Assembly: GCF_031755915.1 (NCBI RefSeq)
Contig: NC_083388.1
Coordinates: 22,346,001 to 22,410,000, forward strand
Direction: 5' to 3'
Source: Ziziphus jujuba
Lineage: Eukaryota > Streptophyta > Magnoliopsida > Rosales > Rhamnaceae
DNA length: 64,000 nt
Every line of letters begins with the position of its first letter. The first letter of the stretch is position 1. Shown in pieces: positions 14,120 to 26,701 of the stretch. Made by a program: the position numbers and the translations under genes. The notes under the pieces are model-generated. The model was not told the origin of the DNA. It saw only the letters and a list, made by a program, of their open reading frames with translations, and searched no databases.

Positions 14120-17100
14120 CTATTTGCATGTGACACTAAATAGTCGTATTGTGGTTCGATCATAGGACTGCATATAAGGAAGCAAATTGATGGGTTTGAG
14201 TGTTTCAGTCAGGTCTGTGATGGTAAGGTTAGCCTGCTCCACCAAAGCAAGAAATTCATTGAATGTGTCAATATTGCGAATGACAGAAGCAATCAAAGCT
14301 AATGGACCTTTCCTTGATCCACTATTGGATATTGTTTTACTTAGAAAAGCATCAAAGCCATCACCACTATCATCAGTATTGCCCTTAGAATGAGATTTCA
14401 TCTGGTTTATGAGGGTGCCAAGTAATTTAACTAGATGTGGGAGACATACTGGATCATATATTACATCTGCACCCAATCTGTGGAATGAGAAGAATAGGAG
14501 AATTAGGACTGGTTTCATTATCTCATTAGGTTCAAGCTATAAAACAAAGCAAACTGCAAGTTTCACTAACAAATTGCAACTTAGTGGGCCATCAATGTGT
14601 CAAAATTATAGATTCATAGTCAAAGTAGAATTATAGCAGCATGCAAAGATATTTATAACACGAATAAAGTAACCTCATAGTGATAAGAAACGGCTTTTTA
14701 GTTTTATAGTTTGCAATCTTAGGAAAAAGAATACTCACATTATGTATGGCTTGAAGTTTATGAGATCTCTTTCTGAAGCAGATTCCCATGGAAGATAAAT
14801 GCACTTTACCTGAGATTGTTAAGATTCTAACATAAATTATATTGGTGAAAAAAAAAAAAAAAGAAAAAAAAAAAAAAAGGAAGGAGAGTGAGACATTGAA
14901 CAAGCCTTACCTTAGCGTGGTCATTAATGGTTTCAGGAAAATCACCTTCACAGCCCAAGTGATTCAACTCCAGATTAAGTTTCATGTTTGCTAAAGTTGA
15001 CATGTCACCATCACTTAATATCACCTAGATTAAAAAAATAAAAAAATCAAAATCAAAATCAAAATCAAAAAACCATGTTTCATCAAAGAAAACATTTGTA
15101 CTTTATGGTAATATATTATGACTTCATGGGGAAAATGTTTTTTTCCAAGTAGAGAAATATGGTTCAGAGTAGCCCCAACATTCATTACAAGCATGTCCCA
15201 TTACTTTGCAGTCAATGCTTTGGGGTAAAAGAGCATAAATCACTAGATGCTTCTATTAATTGAACCCATATCTGCTCCAGAAGTATTTTGTTCAATAGGA
15301 CACTAGCACTACCATTCTAAAAAGGAAAGTTTTCTTATATTCATCCTGACGTTTTTTAACAGCTCACCTTAGAGGCTTTCACATGAGCAAGACAAATGCC
15401 AACTAAACCAACTCCTGAACCAACCTGTTTTTCAGTTTATAGTCAGTCAAATTAGAATTCAAAGTGAAAGCATTTCATCACAATCAATATAATACATAGA
15501 AACTAGAACAAGATATGGAAAAGAAACATGATTTATTAGAAGATAATTGTTAAAAACTTTCCTTACCTCGAAACATGATTTATTAGAGAATAATTCTGGA
15601 AAAGAAAGTATGCATTCTGACAAGTAAAGACTTGATGGCCAAATTGAACACCTACACAGGAGGAGGAAATTCTTATTGCATAAAAAGAAACCAAATAACG
15701 ATTATGGTGCATTTAGATCAGACATCTTAAATGCAAAATATATCATACACAAGTAGAAATTGAAGCAAATAAACATTGAGATAATGCTCTAAATGCAGAT
15801 AAATCTAGAACAAGTTTATGAATTTAGGGCTTGATTAATGAGATATGAACTAGACTCTAACTTGACACTGTTGTTAAGGGATAATCCACATATGCTAACC
15901 CCAGAGCATGTTCAAACCTATCTGTTCTTTAGCATGAATATTTCTCTTCCAAACTAAATGACAGACAGAAAGAACCACTCCTCTTCTTTGATAAACGAAA
16001 GAGGCTAGCTCATTATAGGCATACTCCAAATTGGCTACCATATCTCTGTTAAACGAACAATATTTCTATTTTCTTTTTGTTGGAACTCAAACAGAAAAGA
16101 ACGTTAATCTATCGGAAATTGAACATTAATTCAGGGCATAAGGAATTTACAAACAAATCTCTGCATAATACTATCAGATGCTAATGTCACAAAGTAGGTC
16201 TAAGTTCCAGTAAGGTTAAAAACCTTTCTTAAAATCCCAAGTTCTTTTTTATTTTTTCCCCTTTCTTTCAACAGAGCCATTAATCAGCAAGTGATGCTGC
16301 AGAGATAAAAAACAAGAATAAAGGTGCTAAGTATGCAGCATACCCAGTATCCCCTTCAAGCATGTTGAGAGAACATTGCAGCTGCATCAACAATTTCCTT
16401 GACTCTGAAGCACTTGAAAGTTCAAAAAAGCCTAAACAAAACCATATCATCAACAAAACCAAAGATACAGATCATCTCTAACAACTCTATTCGCTAGAAA
16501 ATTTAACATCCTTACTATCAGGAAAAAGAAATGAAATGTATTTGCTGACCCTTGCATTTCCCTTGACCAAATTATCATCCTAATACACATAAGAAGTAAA
16601 ACCCAATTTCAGAACATGGATCCCTAATAAAACATCTTTCAGAAAACAACCACCTTATTCATTAGCTATACCTTCAGTGAACTCATGTAGTAAGCATAAC
16701 GTTCATATAATTCATCCAAAACCTCACCATGGTTCCTCTCAACTTCATTTATAAGCTTCTTTAAAAAATTCCTCAAATAAGGTGCATGGAGTTTTCCAGC
16801 CTGCATTGACCATTCAACTGAACCAAGCTTTTCAACTGAGAAACAATCAAAACTAAAGGCTATCTTTGGTTGCAGAAAGAAATCAGAAAACTTTGAAAAA
16901 TTACATAAATTTCAATCAAACGTAAGGAGGGGAAAAAAAAAAAAAACCATCCAATTAAGCCTCAAATTAAAAATCCCAATTCCACAAATAAACTAATCAT
17001 CATTGCATAAAAGTTCTAGCTCCGCATTTCCGAAGCATACAAAAGAAAGTGCAGGCTTACAGCTGTGCTTATACAATGGCTCCAAATAAACCTCTGTACT

Positions 17101-17385
17101 CTCTCAGTAACCGACCCTTCACCACATATCCTGCAGTTCAATACCACCCACTCTGAGAAAATCCCCCATTAACCAAAAATAGAAAAGTTCCAATCTTTAC
17201 AAATATAATTACACCGGACAATAATAATCAATAATAATTATAAGAAAGAAGAAGAAAGACATTTTTAGACTAAGAGAGAGTTACCGAGCCAATGAGATGA
17301 GAGAGTCAGTGGGCTCCATAGCAAGGAAAGCTGAAACCAAGTGTAGAAATGGTGGGTCTGCAGGTTCAAACTCATGCTCCGCCAT
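14120..17385 (-). CDS. EEF2KMT: FAM86/EEF2KMT-type SAM-dependent protein-lysine methyltransferase (10 exons)
   Basis: About 378 residues. Exons, right to left: 17385-17285, 17130-17061, 16800-16672, 16579-16516, 16431-16344, 15651-15567, 15424-15368, 15024-14911, 14809-14739, 14477-14120. All join in frame. The SAM-binding motif I is VGSGVGLVGI, followed by the acidic loop ILSDGD. The post-motif region is LGADVIYDP, as in family 16 seven-beta-strand methyltransferases. The C-terminal segment, with ASVIRNIDTF and LPYMQSYDR, is what I associate with plant FAM86 members. The animal and yeast members methylate a lysine of elongation factor 2; the plant substrate here is inferred. The protein is probably cytosolic, with no targeting peptide. 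The family is called with good confidence, the exact substrate with less. The start codon is the first ATG in the 5' exon. Confidence 0.88.
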
Positions 17386-18816
17386 GGTTGCTTCTTCAGA
17401 GCCTAGGTTAGGGGACGATTAAATTAAAGGACATTTTTTATTTAAAACTTATTATTATTATTATTATTATTATTATTTTCTGAAACCGTTTTGACCACTG
17501 CAGAATTTGACTGATAGTCAAAGTTTGGGCATATTTGTAATTTTATTTTAACAGTCCACAGATATATTTATAAAATTTAAAATTTTTTTAATTTTATAAA
17601 AGTTAAAAAAAAAAATTTTAAAAATATATTCAATCTGCAATTTAAACAATTTTGAAAGTATTAAAAATTTTAAAAATATTAAATTTAAATTTTAAAAAAA
17701 ATTATATAAATTTAATTATATTTAATTCAAATTTAATAAATTTTATAAAAATTTATTAAAATTCAAAAATATTTAATTAAAATTATATAAAATTTTTAAA
17801 AATTTAATAGTGTTCAAAAATTCATTAATTTTAAAATATTTTAAAAAATAATAAATTTTAATAAATTTATTAAATTTCAGATTAAATACGTCCTCCTCCA
17901 AATGATGAAAAGGACTCCCTTCTCTATATTTACACTTCAAAATCCATATATTTCCCGCGTAACTTCAAATTGCTATCACCGGTGTTTGGTTGCCAAGAAA
18001 ATCTACCAAAAAACGAATAAAAGATAAAAGAAAAAAGAAGAAAAAAAGTAATCTTTATTATAAACGTGAAGAATTTTCAGTACGGACGAAGATCTGATTT
18101 TCTTTTTATTATTATTACTAATTTTAATTTTATTCTTTCTGATGTTTTCTTAACAACCAAACAATATCAAGATTCAATTTTTATCGTACTTCGGGCCTTT
18201 ATAGTTCATATTTAGGAAATTTCAAAGCAATTTGTTTGATAAAGAAATCCAATCAAGTCATGAAAATGGGACAGAATTGCTGCCTTAAGCGTGCAAGAAT
18301 TGCGAATATATTGGAGGAGCAATGGCGTGGTGGTGGTGAGCAAATGAAGACGCAAAGTAAAGCAATCCGTGTAAGCAAAAACGTAACCCTAGCTTGTCTA
18401 CTGAGTGCTCATCTCCATCTGCCATTTTACAAACCCTTTCAAGTTTTCCATAAATATCAAATGTGACCCTCCACAGTCATTAATCCAAACAAATCTTTAC
18501 CCTAAATATTTTTTGGGTGTAATTTGGACTCTTACTTAGATAGCTTATTTGTATAGTATCTCATCCAAACTATGTTATTAGTGGATAAAAAGAGACAAGG
18601 ACACCATCGTAATTGCATAGAAAAAAGTGAAATGAGGGAAAACATAAGCTTGCCTTCTGCTTTCATTTTGGCTTTTCCATGATTCAAAGTAAACTTTATA
18701 CTATAACCATATATACCACCAAACATGCTTTTATCATGAAAGGTATACTGTTTATATTTTGGTAGTTGGTACTTGAAAAAAAATAAACCAGCGTGTATTA
18801 GTCCAAACCAGTATCA
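17386..18816. other. Intergenic between the methyltransferase (minus) and GDSL copy 1 (plus)
   Basis: A divergent upstream region. An (ATT)n tract lies at 17448-17478 and a very AT-rich block at 17570-17880. The segment at about 18385-18455 contains a block also found upstream of GDSL copies 2, 3 and 6 and is probably part of the duplicated unit. The 76-codon open frame at 18236-18466 overlaps that block and shows no homologue I recognise, so I leave it uncalled. Confidence 0.5.
18385..18455 (+). promoter_or_regulatory. Conserved upstream block of the GDSL array
   Basis: A segment with AGCTTGTCTA, a CATTTTACAAAC-type stretch and CAAGTTTTCC recurs in recognisable form at about 22440-22520, 25500-25555 and 38735-38805, some 380-750 bp before the first exons of copies 1, 2, 3 and 6. 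It may be a shared promoter element or simply duplicated flank; conservation by eye does not separate these. Confidence 0.4.
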
Positions 18817-19051
18817 ATGGATTCCAAGACCTTGATTATCCAAATTATCACCTTAATCTCCACTCTCTTATCTCTTGCAAAAGCTGTAGATTTCGATTAT
18901 CCTGCAGTTTTCAATTTTGGTGATTCAAACTCTGACACTGGTGAGCTTGTTGCTGGTTTAGGGTGGCGCCTGGACCTTCCTAATGGACAGACATATTTCA
19001 AAACTCCATCTGGAAGGCCTTGTGATGGTCGTCTGGTTATAGATTTTCTCT
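18817..19051 (+). CDS. GDSL copy 1, alternative first exon 1a
   Basis: This open exon encodes a signal peptide (charged start, hydrophobic core LIIQIITLISTLLSLAKA) and GDSL block I ([11 protein letters not shown] with the nucleophilic serine), ending at ...CDGRLVIDFL. It resembles exon 1 of every other copy. Immediately downstream, at 19372-19612, a second complete first exon precedes the only exons 2-5, so 1a can be used only by splicing over 1b to exon 2 at 19745. The donor is CTCT|GTACAT, weaker than the CTCA|GTAAAT of the other copies; joining would put Leu where the others have Met. Splice phase (1) fits exon 2. It may be an alternative first exon or a stranded remnant. Confidence 0.65.
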
Positions 19052-19073
19052 GTACATTTCTAACCCTTTTACT

Positions 19074-19110
<37 letters not shown>
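19074..19110. repeat. (TA)n/(TATG)n microsatellite
   Basis: TA dinucleotide run passing into TATG repeats, just after the exon 1a donor of GDSL copy 1. Confidence 0.9.
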
Positions 19111-19273
19111 GTTAATGCAAATAATGAAAATATATGCATTACATAATATGTGAAGTGAAGAAGAAGGATACTTTTTGTTGTATGACTATTTTTTGGTCCC
19201 TCCAAAATTGAAAGCAAACCCACACCACCAAACACATAAGGCCACCCAACAAATATTTTATCATTATAGATTT

Positions 19274-19280
19274 TATATAA
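19274..19280 (+). promoter_or_regulatory. TATA-like box for exon 1b of GDSL copy 1
   Basis: TATATAA lies 98 bp before the ATG of exon 1b, inside what would be the intron of a 1a transcript. Copy 7 has CAATAAAAGG at the matching distance (96 bp), which supports an internal promoter. Confidence 0.5.
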
Positions 19281-19371
19281 TTAGACCATTTGGTACTCAA
19301 AAGTGAAAGGCACTTGCCTAGCAAAGACAAAGACTTTTTGTCCTCCTTTTATTTTTTTTTTTTTTGGCGCA

Positions 19372-21088
19372 ATGTCCATGGCTTCCAGAGCCTGTATTCT
19401 CCTGATCTTGACCTCATTTTCCATCTGCTTTCCAAACGCCAAATCCATTCATTTCAATGTTCCTTCTGTTTTCAACTTTGGTGATTCAAATTCCGACACC
19501 GGCGCTCTTATCTCTGCTGGGATCGAAAGCATTAACCCACCATATGGACAGAATTACTTCCAAAAACCATCTGGGAGATATTGTGATGGCCGTCTCATCA
19601 TTGATTTTCTTAGTAAATCTTTGTTCTTGAATCCCTTTTCTGCTACATTCCTTCATATTCCCCTGTTTTTCTCTTTTTTTTTTTTTTTTGGTTAATTTTT
19701 TTGCTTCTTTTTGTCCTTATTTGTTTTGGTATAATGTTTTGCAGTGGATGCAATGGATCTTCCATTCCTAAATGCCTATCTGGATTCAATTGGATTGCCC
19801 AGTTTCCGAGAAGGGTCCAATTTTGCAGCTGCTGGGTCTACTATACGCCCGGCAAACGCAGCATCAGTCAGCCCTTTTTCATTTGGAGTTCAGGTGAATC
19901 AGTTTCTTCGATTTAAGAAGCGGGTTCTTCAATTGCTAGGTAAAGGTACGTCCAAGGTATCATCAATCTTGAGCCTTTAACTGTATTAACCGTAGGAAAT
20001 TCCATGCTCTTGATGCATATTTTCCCATTAAACCAAAAAGTTTATGAAAGTTGTTTTTACGGAAAAACCCTTTTTATTTGTTTATAGACAAGGAAATTGA
20101 TAAGTATCTGCCAATGGAAAACTTTTTCGAGAAGGGACTCTACATGTTTGATATAGGCCAGAATGATCTTGCTGGTGCATTTTACAGCAAAACCTTTGAT
20201 GAGATAGTTGCCTCAATTCCCTCCACTTTATTGGAATTTGAAACAGGACTAAAGGTAAGCTTCGTTGGCACAGAAGAAAGAATGATTACTATCTTCTCAT
20301 CAGAAAACTCTAATGGAATTAAATATTGATTTGTTACTCTTTTTTTGATTTATTGGCTTGCTTTTCAGAGATTATATGATCAAGGGGCTAGGAATTTTTG
20401 GATACACAACACAGGTCCTCTTGGATGCTTGCCTCAGAATGTAGCCAAATTTGGAACTGACCGTTCAAAGCTTGATGAACTAGGATGTGTCAGCTCCCAC
20501 AATCAAGCTGCAAAGATTTTCAATCTGCAGCTTCATGCTCTCTCTAAGAAATTACAGGGTCAATATGCAGATTCAAATTTTACATATGTTGATATTTATA
20601 CCATAAAATACAACTTAGTTGGAAATTACTCTAGATATGGTTAGTATCTCCTACAACTTATGACTCTGCCTCTTCTTTTTGATTTCATGGAGATAATTTT
20701 AGTATTTTACATTCATATGTATGAGAACTCAAACATGCTCTTGTTTATCATATTAGACCATTCCCTTCTACTTAAATCATATGAAAATTTGATTTTGTGT
20801 GAACAATAATAATCTGCAGGATTTGAACAACCTATAATGGCTTGCTGTGGATATGGAGGTCCACCATTGAACTATGATAGCCGAATTGCCTGTGGTCAGA
20901 CAAGTATCTTGAATGGAACTTCAGTCACAGCCAAAGGTTGCAATGATAGCACTGAATATGTGAGTTGGGATGGAATTCATTACACAGAGGCTGCAAATCA
21001 GTTTGTTTCTTCACAAATACTCACTGGGAAATATTCTGATCCACCTTTCTCAGACAAAATGCCTTTCCTTCTTAAGCTCAAGTTTTAA
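19372..21088 (+). CDS. GDSL esterase/lipase, copy 1 (exon 1b form, intact)
   Basis: Exons 19372-19612, 19745-19945, 20088-20254, 20369-20639 and 20820-21088 join in frame to about 382 residues (380 from the second ATG, at 19378), the usual length for this family. A hydrophobic signal peptide indicates secretion. SGNH/GDSL landmarks are all present: block [10 protein letters not shown] (Ser), block II NFAAAGSTI (oxyanion Gly), block III GQND (oxyanion Asn), block V SWDGIHYTEAAN (Asp and His). Several N-glycosylation sequons such as NGTS are present. The closest remembered relative is Arabidopsis GDSL esterase/lipase At1g54790. Natural substrates are not predictable. The second ATG (MAS) matches other copies; the first is two codons upstream. 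An alternative first exon, 1a, lies 320 bp upstream. Confidence 0.92.
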
Positions 21089-23110
21089 AGGCATATAAAT
21101 CTATGGTTATTCTATAATAATTATTTTATTCTTTCCTTCTCCCAATATCTTAACTTACCAATAACAACACGCCATACCCGTAGTAATTAAGGTCTGGAAA
21201 TTGTATTCTTAATGCCCAGAAGCCAGAAACGCTACTATTGTACTTAATCATTTGGAATGCATTAAATTTCTGTTTCTTGAATACTATGAGTAAGCATGGT
21301 TGGTTGTTCCTGTCTCTTTTTTATTTTCTATTTTTTTATTGTAAAGATTATGATAATTCAAATTTCACCAAAATGAACATGGTAATTCGAATATAGGTGA
21401 TTGAATTAATAAAGTCAGGCCACCTTTTTAATAATTCTATATGCGTCAGAAAAATTCAGTAAAATAACAGGTGGTGAAAGATTCGATGCACTGTTTAAAG
21501 GGACTGGAGAGAAACTTCATGTCTAATGCATAAGATTTATTCAGGCATTCTTAGTTTTTGTTTTCTCCTTTGACAGAATGATAAAAATAACTTTTCATGG
21601 CATAATATTTGAAAATTAGCCTCATGCAGCTTACTAATACTAACCTAAGCGAATGGCTGGCTACTTTTATTATCACATATTACATTCTTTGTTGACATGT
21701 GTTACCACAGAAAAAAAAAAAAAAAATGAGTGTATCTAAAATTCATGGTTATCCATATAATAATGCAAATGGCCTAGTAAATAATAGTCCTTTGCAAGCA
21801 GTTAAACTAGCTCCGCTAGATATTGTGTTGTTGTACCACCTAGAGATTTTACAATCTGCCACCTAATTAGGATTTTTTTTTTTTTTTTTTGGGGGGGGGG
21901 GGGGGGGGTGAAACTGGGGAGCTAAGGCCCCAAGCAAACATAAATTCTGGACTTTTCTATACTACTTTTATCTGTTTAATTCAGACCCATTAAATTTAGT
22001 TTGGTAACATTACAAAATTTTTGATGTGGGGTAATGATATAACTAAAAGTCGAGACTTTATCTACCAGAAAATGCATTGCAGCTTGCAAAGAATTTTGTG
22101 CCTGAGCAACTACGAATTGAAAAAATAAAGAAATAAAAATTATATACGTACCAAGTCATCCAATAAGATCGATACTCATATACAATGTAAGTTGAATAAT
22201 CTGTATAATTATTTTATAATAACAAAATAAAATATGTAAACTCTACAGAATATTTAGAATATTTATCCAAGGTTTTATTTTAAACGGCTAATTATACTGT
22301 ATTGTCCTACAACCATTAATCATTACCTTTTGTTTTTGTTTTTTTGTTTTTTTCTTTTTCATTTCAACTGGGCATATGGAAAGAATACTGGAATAACACC
22401 GTGGTGATGAGCAAAGCAAGGCAGGAAATTTAGCCCTCCATGGAAGGAAAAATCCAAGCTTGCTTGTCTATTACTGCTAAAGCCTTTCTAGCATTTATAA
22501 CACTAGCCATCAAGTTTTCGGTAATATTAAACATGCCTCTTAACCACGCCTGCCTAGGAGGCTAGGACCTCTCTCTCTCTGTGCTTGGATCCATGCCTTG
22601 GACTTTGTGTTGTTGGAATTACAAAATAGCGTCTATATGATAATATATATAAATTCTTTTAATGCTTGTAAAAGATACAAGATTATGATTTTGCTATTTA
22701 CCAAAAAAAAAAAAAAAAAAAAATAGAAAGATTATGATTTTGCTTTCATAATTCAAATCAAACTTATATTTACAAATTTCTATATGTACTACCTCTAAAC
22801 CTGCCATTGTCAAGAGAGGTCCTATAAGCTACTTACAATAAATAAAAATAAATAATTATATATTGCTGAAATTTTTTCTTTTGCTAGATTTATATAAAGT
22901 ATATAATAAAATAATAGTCATATATTGCTGAATTTGGTAGTTGGTTTTGAAGCTAAAAATAAATAAATATAAATAAAAAATAATTGGTAGTAGGTACATT
23001 GGTACTTGTTTGTACGTGTCAGCTTATCCCGTAGAAATTTGTTGTTACAAAGTACACGTGTTAAAACATCAGATCAAAAGTATCATTATTAAATCAGCTC
23101 TGGTCTTCTG
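21089..23110. other. Intergenic between GDSL copies 1 and 2
   Basis: No gene seen. It contains an adjoining T18-G18 homopolymer pair at 21873-21908, a poly-A run near 22702-22722, and the shared upstream block at about 22440-22520. Likely the 3' flank of copy 1 and promoter of copy 2. Confidence 0.55.
21873..21908. repeat. Adjoining T18 and G18 homopolymers
   Basis: Eighteen T followed directly by eighteen G on the plus strand, in intergenic DNA. Confidence 0.95.
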
Positions 23111-23118
23111 TATATAAA
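23111..23118 (+). promoter_or_regulatory. TATA box of GDSL copy 2
   Basis: TATATAAA sits 87 bp upstream of the ATG at 23198, a normal plant core-promoter distance. Confidence 0.6.
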
Positions 23119-23197
23119 AATATAATAAGCCTCCAACTCAGTAAATTTTCTATTCTCTTTCTTGATCACATTTGAAGTTCACAAAGCAAAGCCATCC

Positions 23198-24904
23198 ATG
23201 GCTTCCAGGACGTTGTTTATCCAAATGATAATCTTATCCTCCTTTCTCTTACCTTTTTCAAATCCCGCAGACTACAATTATCCAGCAGTTTTCAACTTTG
23301 GTGATTCAAACTCTGACACTGGTGGACTTGTTGCTGGTATGGGTTTGCTAGTGGGCCCTCCTAATGGACACAAATTCTTCAAAACCTCTTCTGGGAGGGT
23401 TTGTGATGGTCGTCTGATTGTAGACTTTCTCAGTAAAATTTCTCACCCTTTGCCTTTAATTTATTATATGCCATGCATGCAATCAAAATCAAAAATCTAT
23501 CTTGATGATGCTCTGTTCTGCTGCCGTCCTTCATATTCCCCTGTTTTACTCTGTTTTTTATTTTTTATTTTTTTTTTAATTTATTGTTCTGCTTAGGTGT
23601 ATAGGCATTTCTTTAATGTCCTTTAATCGGTGTAGTACATTCTTATATCCAGTGGATGCAATGGAGCTTCCATTTCTAAATCCATATCTGGATTCAATCG
23701 GAATGCCAAGTTTCCAAAAAGGGTGTAACTTTGCAGCTTCAGCATCTACTATACTCCCATCGCATGCAGGATCAACCTGCCCATTTTCATTTGGAGTTCA
23801 GGTGGATCAGTTTGTCCGATTCAAGACCCGGGTTCTTGAATTGTTACCTACAGCTACAGGTAAGTGTGTTTGTGTGTTCATGAATCATCTTCAATCTTGA
23901 ACTATGAATGCATCAAAAACTCAAATCCCATTTGTTACGTGCTTTGCAAGTTATGTAATAGCAAAATATAAAGCCAACTCTTATTTGTTTAATTTTCAGC
24001 TAATAAGAAGATTGAAAAATATATTCCAGTGGAAAGTTTTTTTCAGAAGGGGCTCTACATGTTTGATATAGGCCAGAATGATCTGACTTTTGCATTCTAT
24101 TCCAAATCACTGGATGAGATACTTCTCTGGATTCCTAACGTTTTATTAGAATTTGAAACAGGAATAAAGGTTAAGCTTCATTCACATTGTAATTATACAT
24201 TTATTTTTCATTTTTGGTTTGATTCATTTGGCTTGCTATTTTTTTTAATTTTATTTTTTTATTTTTTCAGAAACTATATGACCAAGGAGCTAGGAATTTT
24301 TGGATACACAACACAGGTCCTCAAGGATGCTTGCCTCGCAATATCGCCGAATTCCAAACTGACCCATCAAAGCTTGATGAACTAGGATGTGTCAGCTTCC
24401 ACAATGAAGCTGCTAGAGTTTTCAATCTGCATCTTCATGCTCTGTGTGAAAGATTGCAGAATGAATATGCAGATGTAAATGTTACATATGTTGATATTTT
24501 TACCATAAAGTCGAACTTAATTTCAAATCACTTTCAATATGGTTAGTATCTCTCACAGTCCTTTTTCTTCCATGCATAAATGAAGGGAAAAAAAAAAAAA
24601 AAAAAAAAAAAAAACCCTTTAATGGTGGTATTTTAGCTAGATATTGTCTGCAGGATTTAAAGAACCTATTATGGCTTGCTGTGGATATGGAGGACCACCA
24701 TTGAACTATGATAATCGAAATACCTGTGGTCACACTGGAACTTCAGCTGCAGCCAAAGCATGCAGTAACAGCAGTGAATATGTCAATTGGGATGGAATTC
24801 ACTTCACAGAGGCTGCAAATCAACATATTGCTTCCCAAATACTAACTGGAAAATATTCTGATCCACCTGTCTCAGACGAAATGCCTTTCCTTCTGAAGAT
24901 CTAA
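23198..24904 (+). CDS. GDSL esterase/lipase, copy 2 (intact frame, block II glycine replaced)
   Basis: Exons 23198-23432, 23653-23859, 24000-24169, 24271-24541 and 24654-24904 give about 377 residues. There is a signal peptide, then [13 protein letters not shown] and NWDGIHFTEAAN, so Ser, Asn, Asp and His are kept. Block II reads NFAASASTI: the glycine that supplies a backbone NH to the oxyanion hole in SGNH hydrolases is alanine. Activity may be lowered or altered. The C-terminus ends MPFLLKI. Only a 1a-type first exon is present. The short intron 1 still holds sequence that follows exon 1b in copy 1, so 1b was probably deleted. ATG at 23198 (MAS) matches the other copies; upstream in-frame sequence lacks an ATG. 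Confidence 0.9.
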
Positions 24905-25884
24905 GTTATAAAATCAGAAATGCCACAATTTGCTGGTCATCTTTTATTATTAGATTTTGTTATTCTTGAATACTATTTAAAGTCTTTGCGCTTACTATTT
25001 AGGTGTTTATTTTAGGGGAATGTGATAAAAATGGAGGTGATTGGATAGAGATAGCCTTGCTACTTTTCATAAACAATGCAATTGGCACTGTGCAATTTGG
25101 TTTTCTGCAATTGATCACTATCTACCTTTTTAGATTTTACAGATATTTGGAATTTATTAGTAAAAACCATAGTATAAATACATATGTTTACAACGCCTAG
25201 TTATGCTCGATAAACTTTGTAACAAGCTATACAAAAGATAATATTGTACATTATCAATACAAAAGATAATACACAAATATAAATACTTACCCAGTAATCT
25301 TGTCATTATTTATTTTTTTTAATATTTTTTTTATATATCTAGAATAGCAAAAACAAAACAAAACCTACTAGAGAATGAATTTTTCATAACTTATGGTCTA
25401 TGCAATAATTGCCCTTTTGATTAAAAAAAAGAAAGAAAGAAAAAAGACATGAATAGAACATAAAAAAAGAAACAAAAAAAGACACAAAGGAAAGAATTTA
25501 GATAAGCTTGCAAGTCTTAACTATTTATACACACCTCATTAAGTTTTCCATAATATAATATCGATCAAATACAATTAATGTAATCGAAGCTACCTAGATT
25601 GCTGAATAAATAAACATAAGAATATCATTTTTGTCTTTCAACAATTCAAAGTAAACTTACATAAACTATAGTCCCCCAGTAGGGACAGCCCAAATGACAA
25701 GTAATCCATTATATTCCCTCCGGGTCTATGCATGTCTGTGGATATTATTACAAGCCAATTGAAAAAACAAAACAAAACAAAAAAAACATATGTACTTGTC
25801 ATGACAGGATCTATAAACACCAATCTAATGTACAGCCGAATTTGGGACTTTGATCAAATGTGAAGAGTTTAGGAGCAACCATCC
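24905..25884. other. Intergenic between GDSL copies 2 and 3
   Basis: The 3' flank of copy 2 (about 24960-25090) resembles the flank after copies 4, 5, 6 and 8. The upstream blocks of copy 3 at about 25500-25555 and 25640-25705 match those before copy 6 (38735-38805 and 38875-38940) closely. No gene seen. Confidence 0.5.
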
Positions 25885-26670
25885 ATGGCTTCTAAGACCT
25901 TGATTAGCCAAGTTAGTGCCTTATTCCCCATTCTTTTGCCACATCCAAATTCCACAGACTTCAATTATCCTGCAGCTTTCAACTTCGGTGATTCGAACTC
26001 GGACACTACTGGACTTGTTGCTGGTTTAGGTTTCCATCTGGTCCCACCTAATGGACAGACATACTTCCAAAATCCATCTGGGACGCTTTGTGATGGTCGT
26101 CAAATTGTAGAATTTCTTAGTAAATTTCTTACCCTTCTACTTGAATATTTATATGTTGTGCTAAGTTGTGAAAATCTTTTCCTGCCAAACAAAAATGTTT
26201 CACTGCAAAAATCATGAGAGATTTCAAAGAAGTATAAGCACATGCACTTCAAAATTCTACCCATTTTTTCAACTTTGGTATTGAAATTCTGATACCAGCA
26301 GTCTTGTATCTGCTGGATTTCTGAAACCATCTGGGAAATGCTGTGATTGTCCTGCCATCATTGACTTTCTTAGTAAATCTTGTGTCTTGGAGCTCTGTTC
26401 TGCCATTGTCCTTCAATGGATCTGCCATTTCTAAATCCGTATTTGGATTCAATCGGAATGCCAAGTTTCCGAAAAGGGTGCAATTTTGTTGCTGCATGGA
26501 CTACTATATTCGCAGCAACTTCAGCGTCAGGTTGCCCATTTTCATTTGGAGTTCAGGTGGATCAGTTCATCCGATTTAAGGTTAGCCAAAGGCGTGTTCA
26601 TGCAAATCTTTCAATCTTGAGATATGATTGCAAGAAAGTTATTGCATTGATGCATATTTCCTTCAACCAA

Positions 26671-26701
<31 letters not shown>

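Noticed and set aside
13840..14133. 97-codon plus-strand frame
   Set aside because: Lysine-rich low-complexity translation of A-rich DNA that overlaps the 3' end of the minus-strand methyltransferase.
14187..14636. Plus-strand frames over the methyltransferase terminal exon
   Set aside because: Opposite-strand shadows of the conserved minus-strand coding exon.
18236..18466. 76-codon frame upstream of GDSL copy 1
   Set aside because: Overlaps a non-coding block repeated upstream of other GDSL copies, where no equivalent frame exists.
23162..23197. Upstream extension of GDSL copy 2 by 12 codons
   Set aside because: The extension begins at TTG, not ATG; the ATG at 23198 matches the start of the other copies.
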